Virus record (IMG/VR): IMGVR_UViG_3300036804_000173
Span: 1 to 21,314 of that record
Origin: a virus
Length of the DNA stretch: 21,314 nt
Direction: 5' to 3' (one strand)
Made by a program: the position numbers and the translations under genes. Shown in pieces: positions 14,797-21,314 of the stretch (the first letter of the stretch is position 1; each line of letters starts with the position of its first letter). The notes under the pieces are model-generated. The model saw nothing but the letters and a program-made list of their open reading frames with translations. It was not told the origin of the DNA and did no database searches.

Positions 14797-15326
14797 TGGC
14801 CGTCTTCCGCCACTACCAATGCCCGGATTGCGAGGGCACATTCCGCTTCCTGCACCATCCGCGGGACGAACCGCCGCCCAATTTCTGCCCGAAGTGCGGA
14901 AGCAACATGACCGTCGAGCCGGTTTTTGTGCCGACCGCGCCGCATATCGCCCGCTCGATCGGCGCAACCGCCGACGGCGTCTACCGGCAGATGGAAGAGG
15001 CTTCGATCGCGAATATGGAGGCGGCGGCCGAACTCGGCGGCGGCGAAGCAGCCGATTACAGCGTCGGAAAAATCACCGATATGGCGGATTATTTGCGTCC
15101 CGGGGATGTCGCGGCGAAAATGCCCAACAACCCGGTGGCGCAGCACATGGCAAATTCGGGCCAAGGCGGCTTTCAGCCGGGAATGACCGGGGCGGAATTT
15201 GCTGCGAGTGCGGTGCAGGGCGCGTTCCCGCGCCAGGGCGAGACGACGCGGCAGAACTTGATTACCGGGCATCAGTCGCGCGCCCGCCAGGTCGAGCGGG
15301 CGGGGCGCATCGCCCGAAGCAAATAA
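14793..15326 (+). CDS. Zinc-ribbon protein, between TerL and HNH
   Basis: This 177-residue protein begins with a zinc ribbon (C10PDC13 and C32PKC35G) as in FmdB-like small regulatory proteins, followed by a helical region (PHIARSIGATADGVYRQMEEA). A Met-rich middle (YSVGKITDMADYLRP then HMANSGQGGFQPGM) leads to a basic C-terminus (RQVERAGRIARSK). Start-stop overlap with TerL (ATGATG) indicates coupling; the second ATG at 14796 is equally possible. It could bind DNA during packaging or be a minor head protein. A weak hairpin follows it. Confidence 0.65.
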   Translation: MMAVFRHYQCPDCEGTFRFLHHPRDEPPPNFCPKCGSNMTVEPVFVPTAPHIARSIGATADGVYRQMEEASIANMEAAAELGGGEAADYSVGKITDMADYLRPGDVAAKMPNNPVAQHMANSGQGGFQPGMTGAEFAASAVQGAFPRQGETTRQNLITGHQSRARQVERAGRIARSK

Positions 15327-15329
15327 GAA

Positions 15330-15358
15330 AAAGGGCGGCACCAGAAGGCGCCGCCTTT
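15330..15358 (+). terminator. Possible imperfect terminator after the zinc-ribbon gene
   Basis: Starting four bases past the stop codon is a GC-rich hairpin. AAAGG at 15330-15334 pairs with CCTTT at 15354-15358, CGGC at 15336-15339 with GCCG at 15350-15353, and CC with GG across an AGAA loop. It contains one bulge and one A-C mismatch, and is followed by TTTAAG rather than a long T-run. It may partly end transcription before the HNH insertion, but this is weak evidence. Confidence 0.3.
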
Positions 15359-15409
15359 AAGTCGAAAAGGTAGTAAGAGCGCCGGCACCGTAGCACGCAA
15401 GCGCAGGCC

Positions 15410-15937
15410 ATGGCGAAAAAAACCTTGGAAGAGCGTTTCTGGGAGCGTGTTTCGCCAGAGCCGAATTCCGGCTGCTGGTTATGGACGGGCGCGTATCAAA
15501 CGAAAAACGGTGGGTACGGCCGGCTTTACGATAGTCCAGGCCGCTTGCGGTATGCCCATGCCATTGCATGGGAACTCTATCGTGGTCCGATCCCAGAAGG
15601 GACCGAGATCGATCATCTCTGCAGAGTGACGATTTGCGTAAATCCCGACCATTTAGAACCGGTAACCCACCGCGAAAACATGCTGCGCGGTAAGGCACCG
15701 TCCGCAGTCAACAACCGAAAAACGCACTGTATTCGGGGCCATGAATTCACCGCAGAAAACACGATGCATATTAAGAACGGCGATAGGCGATGTCGGGCCT
15801 GTTTAAAGCTGCCTCATAGACGGGAATATGAAAAAGCTTACAAGCGCTTGCCTCATAGACGGGCATACGACAACGCATACCAACGTGCGTACAAACGTGA
15901 AAAATATTGGCGGATGAAGAACAATGATCCTTCCTAA
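15410..15937 (+). CDS. HNH endonuclease with C-terminal zinc ribbon, homing type
   Basis: The catalytic core of this 175-residue protein lies at residues 49-93. Histidine 50 is in RYAHAIAWELYRGPIPEG, followed by IDHLCRVTICVNPDHLEPVT with H69, N78 and H81, and the conserved HRENMLRG tail. A second zinc ribbon (C107-RGH111, C128, C131) is typical of phage homing HNH enzymes. A 13-residue tandem repeat (LPHRREYEKAYKR / LPHRRAYDNAYQR, 134-159) gives a basic tail. These enzymes cut DNA at specific sites and spread their own gene. Base composition is lower in GC than the flanking genes. The gene ends 14 bases inside the portal frame, so it inserted close to the portal start. Confidence 0.85.
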   Translation: MAKKTLEERFWERVSPEPNSGCWLWTGAYQTKNGGYGRLYDSPGRLRYAHAIAWELYRGPIPEGTEIDHLCRVTICVNPDHLEPVTHRENMLRGKAPSAVNNRKTHCIRGHEFTAENTMHIKNGDRRCRACLKLPHRREYEKAYKRLPHRRAYDNAYQRAYKREKYWRMKNNDPS

Positions 15938-17633
15938 AAGCCTACCAGAGCTGACGAAGACCGCTCTTGATGTAATAGATCAATGCAATGCGAGCCGGGG
16001 TCAGAGAGCCACGGCATATCGACATTATAGTCTTTGGATTGAGAACGGCCAGGCGCGGCAATCGCCGGCTGGGCCCTCGAATTACCTCGCGCTCGCCAAC
16101 ATGCTCTACAGCCATGTCGATCGCTTGGCCGCACACCTCTTCAGCCCGTCGGAACTGAACTTCACCGTCGACTACGACAACCGCTATCCGAAGCCGATCC
16201 TCGACCGCGCGCAGATCGCCGCGCGGCATCTCTCACGCGAGTGGGAAGCCAACGACATCGATGTCGATTTCGGCCTTTCGGTCAAGGAAGCGCTCTATTA
16301 CGGCTGCTCGATCCCCAAACTCAACCCGAAGATGGTCGGCGGCAACCCCAAGATCGAGTGCGATCTGGTGATGCCGTGGAATTTCGGCGTCTACAACGAA
16401 TCGCGCAACGGCCTCGACAAGCAGGAGGCGGTTTGCGAGACGCTGTGGGTCAACCGCCACGAAGTGTGGCGCCACATCCGCTATCTGCCCAACGCCCGCA
16501 GACTGTGGGAGCGGATCTGGGCGCATTCGCGCCGCGAAGGCTCATCGAGCCTGCCCTCGTCGTTTATGCATCAGGTGTTGAGCACAGCGGTGCTCGATGT
16601 CCAGGGCCGCAACGCCACCCGGCCCGGGGGCATCGTCAATCTCGGCAACATGCCGACCTACGGCCCGATGGGCCCGACCGTCGCCATCGAGATGTTCCCG
16701 ATGTACGAGCTCTACGTGAAAGACGACGATCGCGACGACTACACGACAATCCAAATAATCGAGCCGGATATCTTGATCACCCCGACCAACGAGCGGCGGA
16801 TGAACCTCTTCACCCCGCAGACGCTGCCCTATGGCCTCGTCCAGCCCAACGTCATGGCGGGGTATTTCTGGGGCCGCTCGGAAATCGTCGATTTGATGCA
16901 GCTACAGGACTGGCTGACCGAGCATCTGATCGACATCCGCCGCCTGGTCGAAATGCAGGTCGAGAAGTTTATCGGGTTTGAGGGCCTCGACGCGATCACC
17001 GACGAAATTTACGGCCAGATGCGCCGGCCCGGTTATGTCAGCGTGCCGCAAGGGGCGAAGATCAACGATCTGACCCCGCCCTTCCCCGCCGAGATGATCC
17101 CCATCCTGCGCACCATCCTCGAACTGATGGATCGCGTCTCCGGGTTCCCGCCGATCATGTCGGGTCAGGGCGAGCCGGGGGTGCGCGCCGGTGTCCACGC
17201 CGACACCTTGATGCGCACCGGCAGCCCCAGGCTGCGCGACCGCTCGCTCCTCGTCGAGCGGCAATGCGCGGCCTTTGGCGATGCGACCCTGGCGGCGCTG
17301 CGCGAGAAGGACGGGCGTTTCTACTGGGTCAATGCCGAGGACGAGGCTGACCGCTTTTTGCTCGCCGACCTGCCCGACGACTACCGGGTGTCGGTCGATT
17401 CACACTCGACCAGCCCGATTTACCACGACGACCACGCCAATTTGATCAGCTGGGGGGTCAAAAGCGGGGTGCTCGGCCCCGAGGACGCGATCGAGGATCT
17501 GCCCTTCAGCCACAAGGACGTCAAATTGCAGCGGCAGAAGGAGCGCGCCGCCGCGCGTCAGCAATTTATCCAGCAGCATCCCGAGGTGGCCGAGGGCGGG
17601 GCCGCCGCCAAGCGCTCGCTGCGCGCGGTTTAA
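15924..17633 (+). CDS. Portal protein
   Basis: This 569-residue protein sits between TerL and the capsid block, the expected location of a portal. Its size (typical 450-700 residues) and overall architecture fit. The N-terminal half is mixed alpha/beta, with DVDFGLSVKEALYYGCSI and the acidic VMPWNFGVYNESRNGLD segment. A long helix near 420-455 (GVHADTLMRTGSPRLRDRSL) is followed by a stem/wing region and a basic Gln-rich C-terminal helix (LQRQKERAAARQQFIQQHPE). I did not find a short diagnostic motif, so the assignment relies on context. The ATG overlaps the HNH stop by 14 bases, and the first ~45 codons have the lower-GC composition of HNH, not of the rest of portal. Confidence 0.78.
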   Translation: MILPKSLPELTKTALDVIDQCNASRGQRATAYRHYSLWIENGQARQSPAGPSNYLALANMLYSHVDRLAAHLFSPSELNFTVDYDNRYPKPILDRAQIAARHLSREWEANDIDVDFGLSVKEALYYGCSIPKLNPKMVGGNPKIECDLVMPWNFGVYNESRNGLDKQEAVCETLWVNRHEVWRHIRYLPNARRLWERIWAHSRREGSSSLPSSFMHQVLSTAVLDVQGRNATRPGGIVNLGNMPTYGPMGPTVAIEMFPMYELYVKDDDRDDYTTIQIIEPDILITPTNERRMNLFTPQTLPYGLVQPNVMAGYFWGRSEIVDLMQLQDWLTEHLIDIRRLVEMQVEKFIGFEGLDAITDEIYGQMRRPGYVSVPQGAKINDLTPPFPAEMIPILRTILELMDRVSGFPPIMSGQGEPGVRAGVHADTLMRTGSPRLRDRSLLVERQCAAFGDATLAALREKDGRFYWVNAEDEADRFLLADLPDDYRVSVDSHSTSPIYHDDHANLISWGVKSGVLGPEDAIEDLPFSHKDVKLQRQKERAAARQQFIQQHPEVAEGGAAAKRSLRAV

Positions 17634-17642
17634 GGGGGAAAT

Positions 17643-17852
17643 ATGCCGGATGGCGCGGTGATGCGGCCGCATCCCTGGAACGCCAACCCGTTGCCGCCGA
17701 TCCGCTACCGGCTCGTCGTCGCCAACCGCCGCGATCCCGTCAACCAGCAGCTGGTCGCGGTGTCGGTGTCGCGCGACGCGCTCTCGGCACTGGAGCGCGA
17801 ATTAGCCGATCTCGATTACGAGTTCGTGCGGTTTGAGCGACTCGACGAATAA
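17643..17852 (+). CDS. Small hypothetical protein after portal
   Basis: This 69-residue protein has GGGGG upstream of its ATG. Its core (YRLVVANRRDPVNQQLVAVSVSRDALSALERELADLDYEFVRFE) looks like a small alpha/beta unit: a strand pair, then an amphipathic helix. No known family is recognised. It is in the head operon, ten bases after the portal stop, and is followed convergently by a minus-strand gene. Confidence 0.6.
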   Translation: MPDGAVMRPHPWNANPLPPIRYRLVVANRRDPVNQQLVAVSVSRDALSALERELADLDYEFVRFERLDE

Positions 17853-17853
17853 T

Positions 17854-18048
17854 TCAGGCGCGCAGGGCGGTTTTTTCGGGTTCGACGCGCTCGAGACGGT
17901 CGATTTCGCGGTCGACCAGTTGTCGGATCGCCTCTGCGACCGAAATCTGCAGATGTTTCGCCTCGCCTACGACAAATCGGCTTTGTCGCGGCGATAAGCC
18001 GACGGTGTAGGGGATTTTTTGCAGCGCGGTGCGCGACACGGCTCGCAT
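17854..18048 (-). CDS. Small ribbon-helix-helix-like protein, reverse-oriented in the head operon
   Basis: The 64-residue product from ATG 18048 (MRAVSRTALQKIPYTVGL) has the organisation of CopG/Arc-type repressors: a short basic strand (KIPYTVGLSP), then a helix with Arg and Phe (RQSRFVVGEAKHLQISVAEA), a second helix (IRQLVDREIDRLE) and a basic tail. Ribbon-helix-helix proteins bind DNA as dimers and regulate promoters. The ATG has only a distant AAGGG. A TTG further upstream at 18171 would give 105 residues. It faces the small gene after portal. Reverse orientation inside a structural operon suggests it controls the operon or host genes; target unknown. Confidence 0.55.
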   Translation of the reverse strand: MRAVSRTALQKIPYTVGLSPRQSRFVVGEAKHLQISVAEAIRQLVDREIDRLERVEPEKTALRA

Positions 18049-18085
18049 TAAAAAACACTCGTTCCCTTTTTTCAACGTTATTTCC

Positions 18086-18099
18086 CGCAAACGCTTGCG
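18086..18099. promoter_or_regulatory. Short inverted repeat upstream of the RHH-like gene
   Basis: CGCAA at 18086-18090 and TTGCG at 18095-18099 form an exact 5-bp inverted repeat around ACGC, about 40 bases upstream of the minus-strand start. An autoregulatory operator is a possibility, but such short symmetry may be chance. Confidence 0.25.
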
Positions 18100-18188
18100 T
18101 CCATAGGGCCACTCCGAAACAGCATCTGGTGTAGCGGGCGCGCGCGAGCGCGAGATTCCCGTATTTCGCAACCGGAAGGAGCAACCCT

Positions 18189-18239
18189 ATGGAACCCGTC
18201 CGTCATCGTCGCGGTCGCCGGCACGGCCGCCGCCGCTAG
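18189..18239 (+). CDS. 16-residue Arg-rich micropeptide
   Basis: AAGGAG is present seven bases before ATG, and the frame encodes MEPVRHRRGRRHGRRR, with eight Arg and two His in 16 residues, ending with TAG. It is too short for conventional calling, but the ribosome-binding site is better than that of several accepted neighbours, and it lies alone in a 250-base gap. A basic peptide could bind DNA or RNA, as in head-packaged or nucleoid-like proteins. It may also be a translation-coupling leader, although the next start is about 55 bases away. No function can be assigned. Confidence 0.4.
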   Translation: MEPVRHRRGRRHGRRR

Positions 18240-18294
18240 TCCTCAAAGAAACGCGGATCAGCCGTAGGGAACCGGCGGATCCCGCATCTCACCC

Positions 18295-18792
18295 ATGGCA
18301 GGCGGCGACAGCGCCTTTCCTCCAGGCCCCGGAGCCTCGTCCCCGGGGGCCAGCCCACCGACACCGCCCCCAACTGGCGGTCCCGGTGGCGCACCCCCGC
18401 GCCCCCCTCCCGGCGCATCGACGGGCATCAGCCCGGCGATGTCGGACACCGGCAATCAGGGCGCCGAAATGGAGGCGCGGGTCGCCGTCAACTTTTTAGC
18501 CAATCGCTTGACCGAACTCGCCGGCCGTCTCGGCCTCGGGTCGGAACTCGGCAATGCGCTGCACAAGGCAGCCGGCATTCTCGCCCGGGCGGTGCCCAAG
18601 GGCTCGATCCCGCAAGGCGCCGAGGTGGCACAGATCCAGCGCATTTTGCAGTCGCAGCGGCAGAACGCCGCCAACCTCGCGGCGATGCGCCAGAACGCCG
18701 GCGGCGCCCCTGCCGGCGGTGCGCCTGGCGGCATGCCACCGACCCCGCAAATACCGCGTCCGCCCGCCGTGTCGAGCGCGATGGCCGCTTAA
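18295..18792 (+). CDS. Pro/Gly-rich hypothetical protein of the head operon
   Basis: The first ~45 residues of this 165-residue protein are low-complexity Pro/Gly/Ser (PGPGASSPGASPPTPPPTGG). The middle (residues 58-135) is helical: EMEARVAVNFLANRLTELAG then GNALHKAAGILARAV and IQRILQSQRQNAANLAAMR. It ends in a Pro/Gly-rich tail. No domain is recognised. ATG 18295 is the first start after an in-frame TAG and has no clear Shine-Dalgarno. Position between portal and scaffold suggests a head or internal protein. Confidence 0.55.
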   Translation: MAGGDSAFPPGPGASSPGASPPTPPPTGGPGGAPPRPPPGASTGISPAMSDTGNQGAEMEARVAVNFLANRLTELAGRLGLGSELGNALHKAAGILARAVPKGSIPQGAEVAQIQRILQSQRQNAANLAAMRQNAGGAPAGGAPGGMPPTPQIPRPPAVSSAMAA

Positions 18793-18802
18793 GGAGGCTC
18801 TG

Positions 18803-18973
18803 ATGGCGCAAAACATCTTCCAGAACGACACCAAGACCGTTCCGAAACGTGACTCCCAGATCATCCGGGTCGATTTCGAGAAGCAGGACATCTCCGGTCA
18901 CAACCTCGGCCGACCGACACCGTCACCTGACCTCTCGATCCAGCACGTCCCCAACGCCGGCACCAAGATGTAG
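18803..18973 (+). CDS. Small hypothetical protein with strong RBS
   Basis: This 56-residue frame is preceded by AAGGAGG with good spacing and begins MAQNIFQNDTKTVPKRDSQI. It has an internal IIRVDFEKQDISGHNLG segment and ends in IQHVPNAGTKM. The bases before its ATG contain the previous stop codon TAA. No family is recognised. Being short, with no TM segment and a mix of charged and polar residues, it may be a virion minor protein or assembly factor. Confidence 0.6.
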   Translation: MAQNIFQNDTKTVPKRDSQIIRVDFEKQDISGHNLGRPTPSPDLSIQHVPNAGTKM

Positions 18974-19016
18974 CTGCGGCGCTTTACCGGATTTCTTGGC
19001 CCAAAGGAGGCTCGCA

Positions 19017-19100
19017 ATGGCAAGGCGCAAGGGTGGCAGAAAAATGGTGATGGTACCGGCTTCGCGCCGCGCAGCCCGGGCCCGCAGACGCAGAAAGTAG
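19017..19100 (+). CDS. 27-residue Arg/Lys-rich micropeptide
   Basis: AAAGGAGG is placed seven bases before ATG. The frame encodes 27 residues beginning MARRKGGRKMVMVPASRR and ending ARARRRRK, with fourteen Arg or Lys, then TAG. It is the second basic mini-gene in 1 kb and again has a near-consensus ribosome-binding site. The composition is protamine-like and would bind nucleic acid strongly. It could be a DNA-packaging or scaffold-associated peptide. No homolog can be named from memory. Confidence 0.5.
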   Translation: MARRKGGRKMVMVPASRRAARARRRRK

Positions 19101-19112
19101 CGGTAACCCGCC

Positions 19113-19682
19113 ATGCCCGAAATCAGTGACGCCCAATTAGCCGAGTTCCAGAACGTCGACGCCTTTGTGCGCCGGGCGCTCGGCAGCCCCAAGCACCGTC
19201 GTCGGGTACTCGAGATCCAGAAGGATTTTCACCCCGAGACGGCGATCCCCGAGATCGACGAATCGGAGCCGCTGCGCGACGAGATCAGGAATCTGCGCAG
19301 CGATTGGGAGAAAGAGCGCGAGGAACGGGCGGCGAAGGACAACGAACGCGAGGAACAGCAGCGGATCAGCCAGCTTTCCAGCCGGTGGACCGCCGGCCAG
19401 ACGTTCGCCCGGAAGAAAGGCTACGCCGACGAGGGCCTCGGCAAGCTCGAAAAGTTCATGGAGGAGCAGGGCATCCTCAATCACGAGGCGGCCATCCCCT
19501 ACTACGAGCAGCTGAACCCGCCGCCGTCGCCCGCGAGATCCTCGGGCCCGGGCTGGGACTTCTTCGGGCCGCAGCCGCCCGACACTCCAGATCTGAAGCT
19601 CCTCTTCGACGGCCATGACGAGCAATGGCTGAACCAAGTCATACCGGACACGCTCAATCGAGTGCGCAACGGGGGACTGTAA
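19113..19682 (+). CDS. Probable scaffold/head assembly protein
   Basis: This 189-residue protein lies directly before the major capsid gene. Residues 1-45 include MPEISDAQLAEFQNVDAF and a basic HRRRVLEIQK. Residues 50-90 are highly charged and helical (IRNLRSDWEKEREERAAKDN) and probably form a coiled coil. The remainder has a Lys/Glu helix (KKGYADEGLGKLEKFMEE) and a Pro-rich linker. Small, charged, coiled-coil proteins before the capsid gene are often scaffolding proteins, which co-assemble with capsid and leave. The assignment is positional; no sequence motif proves it. The start codon has only a weak ribosome-binding site. Confidence 0.55.
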   Translation: MPEISDAQLAEFQNVDAFVRRALGSPKHRRRVLEIQKDFHPETAIPEIDESEPLRDEIRNLRSDWEKEREERAAKDNEREEQQRISQLSSRWTAGQTFARKKGYADEGLGKLEKFMEEQGILNHEAAIPYYEQLNPPPSPARSSGPGWDFFGPQPPDTPDLKLLFDGHDEQWLNQVIPDTLNRVRNGGL

Positions 19683-19704
19683 CCAAGTATAGGGGGATAC
19701 ATAG

Positions 19705-19764
19705 ATGCCCACTATCGGGCAAAAATGCCAGAAGTGGGAACATCTCCCGGTAGGAGGTAAATAA
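19705..19764 (+). CDS. 19-residue peptide preceding the capsid gene
   Basis: AGGGGG lies about eight bases before ATG, and the frame encodes MPTIGQKCQKWEHLPVGGK, ending TAA two bases before the capsid ATG. Its last codons (GTAGGAGGT) are themselves the capsid ribosome-binding site, so ribosomes ending here would reload directly on the capsid start. This looks like a translational-coupling leader that boosts the most abundant virion protein. It could instead be a coincidental frame. Confidence 0.35.
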   Translation: MPTIGQKCQKWEHLPVGGK

Positions 19765-19766
19765 TC

Positions 19767-20789
19767 ATGCCTATTCCGGGCCAAGGTGTAGTGCCAACCG
19801 GCGATTTGTACTTGGAACTGACCGCGACTACACGTCGCGCATTCGTCCCGAGACTATTTGTTCAGATGTACTTCTCGACGCCTACCTATTTCTACTTAAT
19901 GGGGGGCGCGCAGAGGGCAGCTGGCGGTCTGTCGCAGATCACCGTGCCGATCCAGGGCCAGTCGATGGTCCAAGGCCAGTTCACTGGCTATTCGGGCGGG
20001 TTCAACAGCCCTGTGGTTACCCCGGGGATCAGCAATGCCCAGTTTCCGCTCGCTTATTGGGTGGTGCCGATCCCGTTGCCGTTCGGCGAAACCGTTCTTC
20101 AGGCGACTGATCGGGAGATCAGCATCTTAAAAGCGCGGATGAACGACGCCTATTCGGTGACGGTGCAGAACCTGGCGCCGTTGGTCTTCGCCAACAACAC
20201 CGGCAACTCGCTCCTGCCGAATTCCTTCCTCGACGCCTTCGACAACGGCACCAATTTCCCGGTTTACGGCGGTGTGTCGCGCACCGCGCCGATGACCCAG
20301 ACCTGGGCCGGGCAATATTACAACGCCTCGGCGATCACCACCGGTTTCACCCGCAAGACGATGTCGAATTACATCATTCGCATCACCGATGCGGCGGGTG
20401 GCGAAAGCCCAACCTGCGGGGTGATGAACCCAAGCGATTTCGCCATCCTCAACGACGATTTTATCGGCGTCGAGCAGATTTTCACCCGCCCGGGGATGGA
20501 ATACACCCAGGCGACCCCGGTGCGGACGTCGTTTCCGAATTTAAATGTAGCCGGAGTACCTATTTACGCAGATCACTTCTGCCCTGTAGGTAATGCTTTC
20601 TTCTTCAATAATAAATACACTAATATGTATATCTCAGAAGATGCCGCCTTCGACTTTAGTGGATTTTATTCTTTAGTTCCTCTTGGGCAGATCGGTCAAC
20701 AGGGCGTTGTTGTCTTGGGATATAACATTATTACTGCAAAACCAAGCGCAAATGCTTGGCTAACCGGCTTCTCAGGGGGTGCCTGGTAA
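19767..20789 (+). CDS. Major capsid protein
   Basis: This 340-residue protein has the strongest ribosome-binding site of the head block (GGAGG, 10 bases before ATG) and follows a probable scaffold gene, which is the standard place for the major capsid protein. Its N-terminus (LTATTRRAFVPRLFVQMY), a long helix with TVLQATDREISILKARM, and a beta-rich C-terminal half (FPNLNVAGVPIYADHFCP) are compatible with an HK97-like fold, but no single motif is diagnostic. The last ~250 bases (about 20530-20775) are clearly more AT-rich than the rest, with codons such as AAT, TTT, ATA and TTA. The stop overlaps the next ATG as TAATG. Confidence 0.68.
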   Translation: MPIPGQGVVPTGDLYLELTATTRRAFVPRLFVQMYFSTPTYFYLMGGAQRAAGGLSQITVPIQGQSMVQGQFTGYSGGFNSPVVTPGISNAQFPLAYWVVPIPLPFGETVLQATDREISILKARMNDAYSVTVQNLAPLVFANNTGNSLLPNSFLDAFDNGTNFPVYGGVSRTAPMTQTWAGQYYNASAITTGFTRKTMSNYIIRITDAAGGESPTCGVMNPSDFAILNDDFIGVEQIFTRPGMEYTQATPVRTSFPNLNVAGVPIYADHFCPVGNAFFFNNKYTNMYISEDAAFDFSGFYSLVPLGQIGQQGVVVLGYNIITAKPSANAWLTGFSGGAW

Positions 20790-21314
20790 TGGCGGACATG
20801 ATTGCTGGTCCCGGCCAAGGGCTCTCGCCGCCGCAGGCGCTTTATCCGAACCTGCTCCACACGACGCCCTTTACTGCGCCGACCAACGAGGTCGAATTGC
20901 AAGCCGGGCAGGCGCTCTTGATCCCAGCGGGTACTTGGATCGTCCAAGGTGGAGTGGTTTCGGCGGTGCAGTGGCTCAACCCCGTCACCTGTGAGTGGGA
21001 CGATCTGACCCAAATCGGTACGGCGTTCGGTATTACCATTCGTTCGGACGGCTTTAATTTTCGCATTGCCAACCTGTCGGCGACAGGGATAGGCGCGACC
21101 GTGACAACGCCGGGAACCGGGTATGTGGCGGGATCGACGGTCGTCACCCCGTCGGCGGGCAATTCGCAGTGGACCGCTGTCGTCGGCGGCAGTCTCGGCG
21201 CGGTGACGATAACCGCTCCGGGTTCGGGCTACAGCATCCCGCCGATCGTCTTTGTTCCGGCGCCGCCTGCGTGTGGTGTTCCGGCGCATGGGCATGCGAC
21301 GCTAACCGGCGGCG
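20789..21314 (+). CDS. Structural protein, 3' end beyond window (partial)
   Basis: The frame starts at ATG 20789, overlapping the capsid stop as TAATG, and stays open to the window end (at least 175 residues). It begins MADMIAGPGQGLSPPQALYP, followed by a beta-rich region with LLIPAGTWIV and a TCEWDD loop. From about residue 105 come Gly/Thr-rich strands with repeated GYxxG/PP patterns (TTPGTGYVAGSTVV and TAPGSGYSIPPIVF), as in phage head decoration or tail proteins. Because it is downstream of the capsid gene, a decoration or head-tail joining role is most likely. The 3' end is not seen. Confidence 0.6.
   Translation, partial: MADMIAGPGQGLSPPQALYPNLLHTTPFTAPTNEVELQAGQALLIPAGTWIVQGGVVSAVQWLNPVTCEWDDLTQIGTAFGITIRSDGFNFRIANLSATGIGATVTTPGTGYVAGSTVVTPSAGNSQWTAVVGGSLGAVTITAPGSGYSIPPIVFVPAPPACGVPAHGHATLTGG

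Overview
The window is a segment of a double-stranded DNA tailed-phage genome (Caudoviricetes). The evidence is a linked set of large terminase, portal, probable scaffold and major capsid genes, preceded by tail-fibre-like genes and a primase-helicase module. High GC, dense packing with ATGA/GTGA/TAATG start-stop overlaps, and alphaproteobacteria-like codon use suggest a host such as a Rhizobiales or related soil or freshwater bacterium; the host is an inference. No integrase, lysis gene, tRNA, CRISPR array or IS element was found, so lifestyle cannot be decided from this segment.

Layout. (1) Positions 1-570 hold no convincing gene, but contain a repeat-rich stretch with CACCAGTAG and TAGACACC motifs in both orientations flanking an alternating purine-pyrimidine tract. 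This is a candidate origin or regulatory region. (2) Positions 571-4122, minus strand: a three-gene replication/regulatory operon made of a DUF3102-like protein, an unknown protein and a zinc-finger/TOPRIM/VapE-type primase-helicase. It has a candidate promoter and operator upstream (4184-4278). (3) Positions 4372-7290, mostly plus strand: accessory genes, namely a Cys-rich small protein, an FkbM methyltransferase, a 26-residue membrane peptide, a YkgJ-type cysteine-cluster protein, a divergent minus-strand winged-helix-like protein, a KTSC-domain protein and a small unknown. (4) Positions 7300-12739: a tail-fibre/appendage block of six repetitive proteins plus a small unknown. Four of these share an EAPxDGxxYxRxG repeat and one has a 26-residue glycine/threonine-rich repeat. 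(5) Positions 12736-20789: packaging and head genes in the order TerL, zinc-ribbon protein, HNH endonuclease, portal, several very small genes, a probable scaffold, and the major capsid protein. (6) From 20789 to the window end: the 5' part of another structural gene.

The genes fit together as a virion-building operon on the plus strand, with replication on the opposite strand. A methyltransferase/metal-cluster cargo region lies between them. The least explained parts are the repeat region beside the primase-helicase, the Arg-rich micro-genes with strong ribosome-binding sites inside the head operon, the HNH gene fused by overlap to the portal start, and an abrupt drop in GC in the last fifth of the capsid gene.
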